From positions 2,154 through 17,246 of the forward strand of contig CAJODX010000043.1 in assembly GCA_905233295.1 (NCBI GenBank): a stretch of DNA of 15,093 nt, read 5' to 3'. The position numbers were made by a program, and so were the translations under genes. The notes under the pieces were generated by a model, which ran no database searches, was not told the origin of the DNA, and saw only the letters and a program-made list of their open reading frames with translations. The stretch comes from an uncultured Synergistales bacterium. GTDB lineage: Bacteria; Synergistota; Synergistia; Synergistales; Aminobacteriaceae. Every line of letters starts with the position of its first letter. The first letter of the stretch is position 1. Of the stretch, positions 13,018 through 15,093 are shown in pieces.

Positions 13018-14760
13018 ATGAACAAAAAAAATAATCCGCTTTCGTTTACAGGGCTCGCGCTTGCCCTTGCAAATGACTATAATCGGATTTTTGTAATAGA
13101 TTCTGAAGACGACAGCTATGTTGAATATACACCTGCCGCAAGCGAATCGGGGAAAGAACTCGTCCTTGCAAGCGAAGGAGATGACTTTTACAAGGACGCC
13201 ATAAAAAACTGTCGCGAGCAAGTATGGCCCGAAGATCAGGAATATTTTTTGAATGCTTTTCGTAAAGAAGCCGTTGTTAAAGCTCTCGAAAATGGAAAGT
13301 CATTTTCTTTGACATACAGACTGAATATCAACGGAGAACCTAAATACTTTTTTCTGAAAACCATTCGTTCGGGCAACAGTAATATAATTATAGGCGTCCA
13401 AGATATTGACGAACAGAAACATAGAGAGCTTGAAGCCGAAGCGGAAGGCAGAGTTTATGGTGAAATTGCTAAATCTCTTGCAAGTCAATATGAAGTAATT
13501 TATTATATTGATGTAAAAACAGGCAGATATACAGAATATAGCTCCAGCGATAATTATGCTGAGTTCGGACTTCACCGCAGCGGAGAGAATTTCTTTGAAC
13601 GTCTGAAAATAGATATAAAAAGAATTTTACACCCCGATGACCAAATGAGAATTATGCGCGCGCTCGAAAAAGACGAACTATTGAGCAGAATACGCAGCGA
13701 AGGCTCTCTATCAATAATTTACCGCCATGTTCTAAATGGTAATGTTCAATATATGAATTTATTTGCATATCTTCAAAAGAAAGACACTGAACACCTTATT
13801 TTAGGCGTCAGTAATGTCGATGAACAACAAAAACAAGAAGACGCAATTGCAGCTTATTCACAAATAGCCGGTGCTCTTGCACAGCAGTATGAAGTCATTT
13901 ATCACGTAAACACAATCACTAACGAATATTTTGAATACACGGCAGACAAAAAGTACGCGAAACTCAAAGTTTTTACAAAGGGAAAAGATTTCTTTGCTGA
14001 AAGTCAGGAAAATATGCAGCATGACATATATCCTGATGATTTGCCAATGATGTCTCTTGCTATGCAGAAAGAAAATTTGTTAAAAAGTCTTTCTGATTAC
14101 GGCAAAATAATTTTTAATTATCGATTAATGCTTGACGGAAAGCCGCAATTCGCTACGCTATACGCTGTGCGACCTAAAGAAAATCCGGATCATATAATAG
14201 TCGCCGTTGCAAATGTCGATGCAGCAAAGCGAATGGAGCTTGCATATCATGACGCTGTCGACATGGCTAACCGTGATCCGCTTACAAACGTTAAGAATAA
14301 AAGAGCATATGCTCAGGTTGAAGCTGAACTTGATAAACAGATAGAAGAAGCAGAAGACTTAGAAGGCCCGGAACCGCCGCAGTTCGCGATAGTTGTCTGC
14401 GATCTTAACGGACTAAAACAAATCAATGATACTCATGGACATAAGGCTGGAGACGAGTTTATCCGCAGCGCGTGCTCCATTATTTGTAGAGTGTTTAAGA
14501 ATAGTCCGGTGTTCAGAATAGGCGGAGACGAATTTGCAGTATTGCTTAATGGCAGCGATCATGTACAAAAACAGGAGCTAATGGAGCAATTAATAGAAGA
14601 ACTCGATAAAAATAGAATTAATAGCATAAAGCCTATTGCTGTAGGGGTATCAGAGTTTAATCCGAAGACTGATATTAGAGTGCAGGACGTTTTTGAACGA
14701 GCAGATAAACTTATGTATGCCGATAAAGTGATATGCAAAAATGATATTAAGCTAAAATAA
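13018..14760 (+). CDS. Soluble diguanylate cyclase with three tandem PAS-like sensor modules
   Basis: The protein should make cyclic di-GMP from two GTP. Its 580 residues contain no signal peptide or membrane segment. Residues about 11-133, 148-270 and 280-402 are three related copies of one module: each has an A..Y..IF.ID...Y.EYT opening (IFVIDSEDDSYVEYT; VIYYIDVKTGRYTEYS; VIYHVNTITNEYFEYT), a FF segment, an I.PdDq motif (WPEDQ; HPDDQ; YPDDL), a YR...NG.P.Y strand pair and a close IIIGVQDIDEQ / LILGVSNVDEQ / IIVAVANVDAA. This resembles PAS folds. The GGDEF domain covers about 412-575 with RDPLTNVKNKRAY, CDLNGLKQIND and an intact RIGGDEF (GGDEF at 502-506). The RxxD inhibitory site is not kept (FKNS at that position). 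ATG has AAGGAG 7 bases upstream. A membrane protein gene follows 60 bases on. Confidence 0.92.
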   Translation: MNKKNNPLSFTGLALALANDYNRIFVIDSEDDSYVEYTPAASESGKELVLASEGDDFYKDAIKNCREQVWPEDQEYFLNAFRKEAVVKALENGKSFSLTYRLNINGEPKYFFLKTIRSGNSNIIIGVQDIDEQKHRELEAEAEGRVYGEIAKSLASQYEVIYYIDVKTGRYTEYSSSDNYAEFGLHRSGENFFERLKIDIKRILHPDDQMRIMRALEKDELLSRIRSEGSLSIIYRHVLNGNVQYMNLFAYLQKKDTEHLILGVSNVDEQQKQEDAIAAYSQIAGALAQQYEVIYHVNTITNEYFEYTADKKYAKLKVFTKGKDFFAESQENMQHDIYPDDLPMMSLAMQKENLLKSLSDYGKIIFNYRLMLDGKPQFATLYAVRPKENPDHIIVAVANVDAAKRMELAYHDAVDMANRDPLTNVKNKRAYAQVEAELDKQIEEAEDLEGPEPPQFAIVVCDLNGLKQINDTHGHKAGDEFIRSACSIICRVFKNSPVFRIGGDEFAVLLNGSDHVQKQELMEQLIEELDKNRINSIKPIAVGVSEFNPKTDIRVQDVFERADKLMYADKVICKNDIKLK

Positions 14761-14820
14761 AATCTAAAATATATAATGATAAAATAAAAGAATAGTTGAA
14801 TGTAAAGGAATATATAATAC

Positions 14821-15051
14821 ATGAATAAAAATACTAAAAAAAAACTGAATAGATTCTCCGCCCGTAGAAGTGCTCCAGGATGGGTGTTTGCCGTCCTGTT
14901 GGTACTTTGTTTAATTGCTTCCGTTATAGTCAGTTTTGTTGCAGGCTCAAAATCTGTAATAGAGATTTTTGGGAATAGAATTCCTATATATTCCTTTGCT
15001 GGCGTTTTTTCAGCTCTTGCAAATATCTGTGTTATTTTTATGACTCCGTGA
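14821..15051 (+). CDS. N-terminal part of a membrane protein, probably a cut or frameshifted sensor
   Basis: The 76-aa reading starts with a basic cytosolic stretch (MNKNTKKKLNRFSARRSAPG), one strong membrane segment (WVFAVLLVLCLIASVIVSFV, about 21-40), a short outside loop (AGSKSVIEIFGNRIPI) and the beginning of a second membrane segment (YSFAGVFSALANICVIFM), then a TGA at 15049-15051. This layout resembles the N-terminus of multi-membrane-span GGDEF/EAL or histidine-kinase sensors, as far as I can judge, and such proteins would continue well past the window. After the TGA both the same frame and the +1 frame stay open to the edge, too short to decide whether a frameshift is present. AAAGGA is about 10 bases before the ATG. 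It may be transcribed with the diguanylate cyclase upstream. Confidence 0.5.
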   Translation: MNKNTKKKLNRFSARRSAPGWVFAVLLVLCLIASVIVSFVAGSKSVIEIFGNRIPIYSFAGVFSALANICVIFMTP

Positions 15052-15093
15052 GGCGTTATAAATTCTCCGGCTCTTGCTCCTGTCTTTTTACAT

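Noticed and set aside
1..15093. Frequent AAAATTTT-type words throughout, considered as dispersed repeats
   Set aside because: They fall on ordinary Lys/Ile/Phe/Asn codons (AAA ATT TTT, GAA AAT TTT) and reflect base composition and codon choice, not a repeat family.

Overview
The window is AT-rich bacterial chromosome packed with mostly housekeeping genes. I saw no rRNA, tRNA, CRISPR array, transposase, integrase or phage gene, and no gene-free stretch above 150 bases. The gene set (FapR-PlsX lipid regulation, a ThrRS-like/uridine kinase fusion, a single long flagellin, diaminopimelate epimerase, periplasm-type signal peptides without lipobox, c-di-GMP signalling) suggests a motile anaerobe of the Synergistota or Negativicutes kind. 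That placement is inference from gene content.

Layout. (1) 1-1320, minus strand: fapR followed by the 5' part of plsX, behind a clear TTGACC-N17-TATACT promoter. A 17-bp palindrome at the fapR start codon closely resembles the FapR operator, so this lipid-synthesis operon is probably autoregulated. (2) 1321-3591, minus: cobU (adenosylcobinamide kinase/guanylyltransferase) and a 555-aa nucleoside kinase. The cobU 5' end is odd: the only good ribosome binding site serves a 7-codon ORF that an A8 tract puts out of frame with cobU. (3) 3599-7068, plus: 5-formyltetrahydrofolate cyclo-ligase, then a three-gene metal ABC transporter (binding protein, ATPase, permease) with overlapping genes, then a YdjM/DUF457-type membrane protein. 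The binding protein has a His-His-Glu-Asp ligand set, which points to manganese rather than zinc. (4) 7087-9008, minus: a 616-aa flagellin with a sigma-28-like promoter. (5) 9020-12914, minus: dapF, a PfkB/ribokinase-type sugar kinase, a CPA2 Na+(K+)/H+ antiporter split by a frameshift, and a secreted protein of unknown function, closed by a 15-bp perfect inverted repeat. (6) 13018 to the end, plus: a soluble diguanylate cyclase with three tandem copies of a PAS-like sensor module, then the N-terminal part of a membrane protein that stops at a TGA 45 bases before the window ends.

The regulatory sequences are the most striking part: the FapR-like operator, palindromes lying across both divergent promoter regions (cobU/cyclo-ligase and dapF/GGDEF), the long inverted repeat before the flagellin promoter, and two places where reading frame is in question (cobU leader, antiporter). 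I do not see a convincing wholly new multi-gene system. The best leads are the cobU leader, the shared operators and the triplicated sensor of the diguanylate cyclase.
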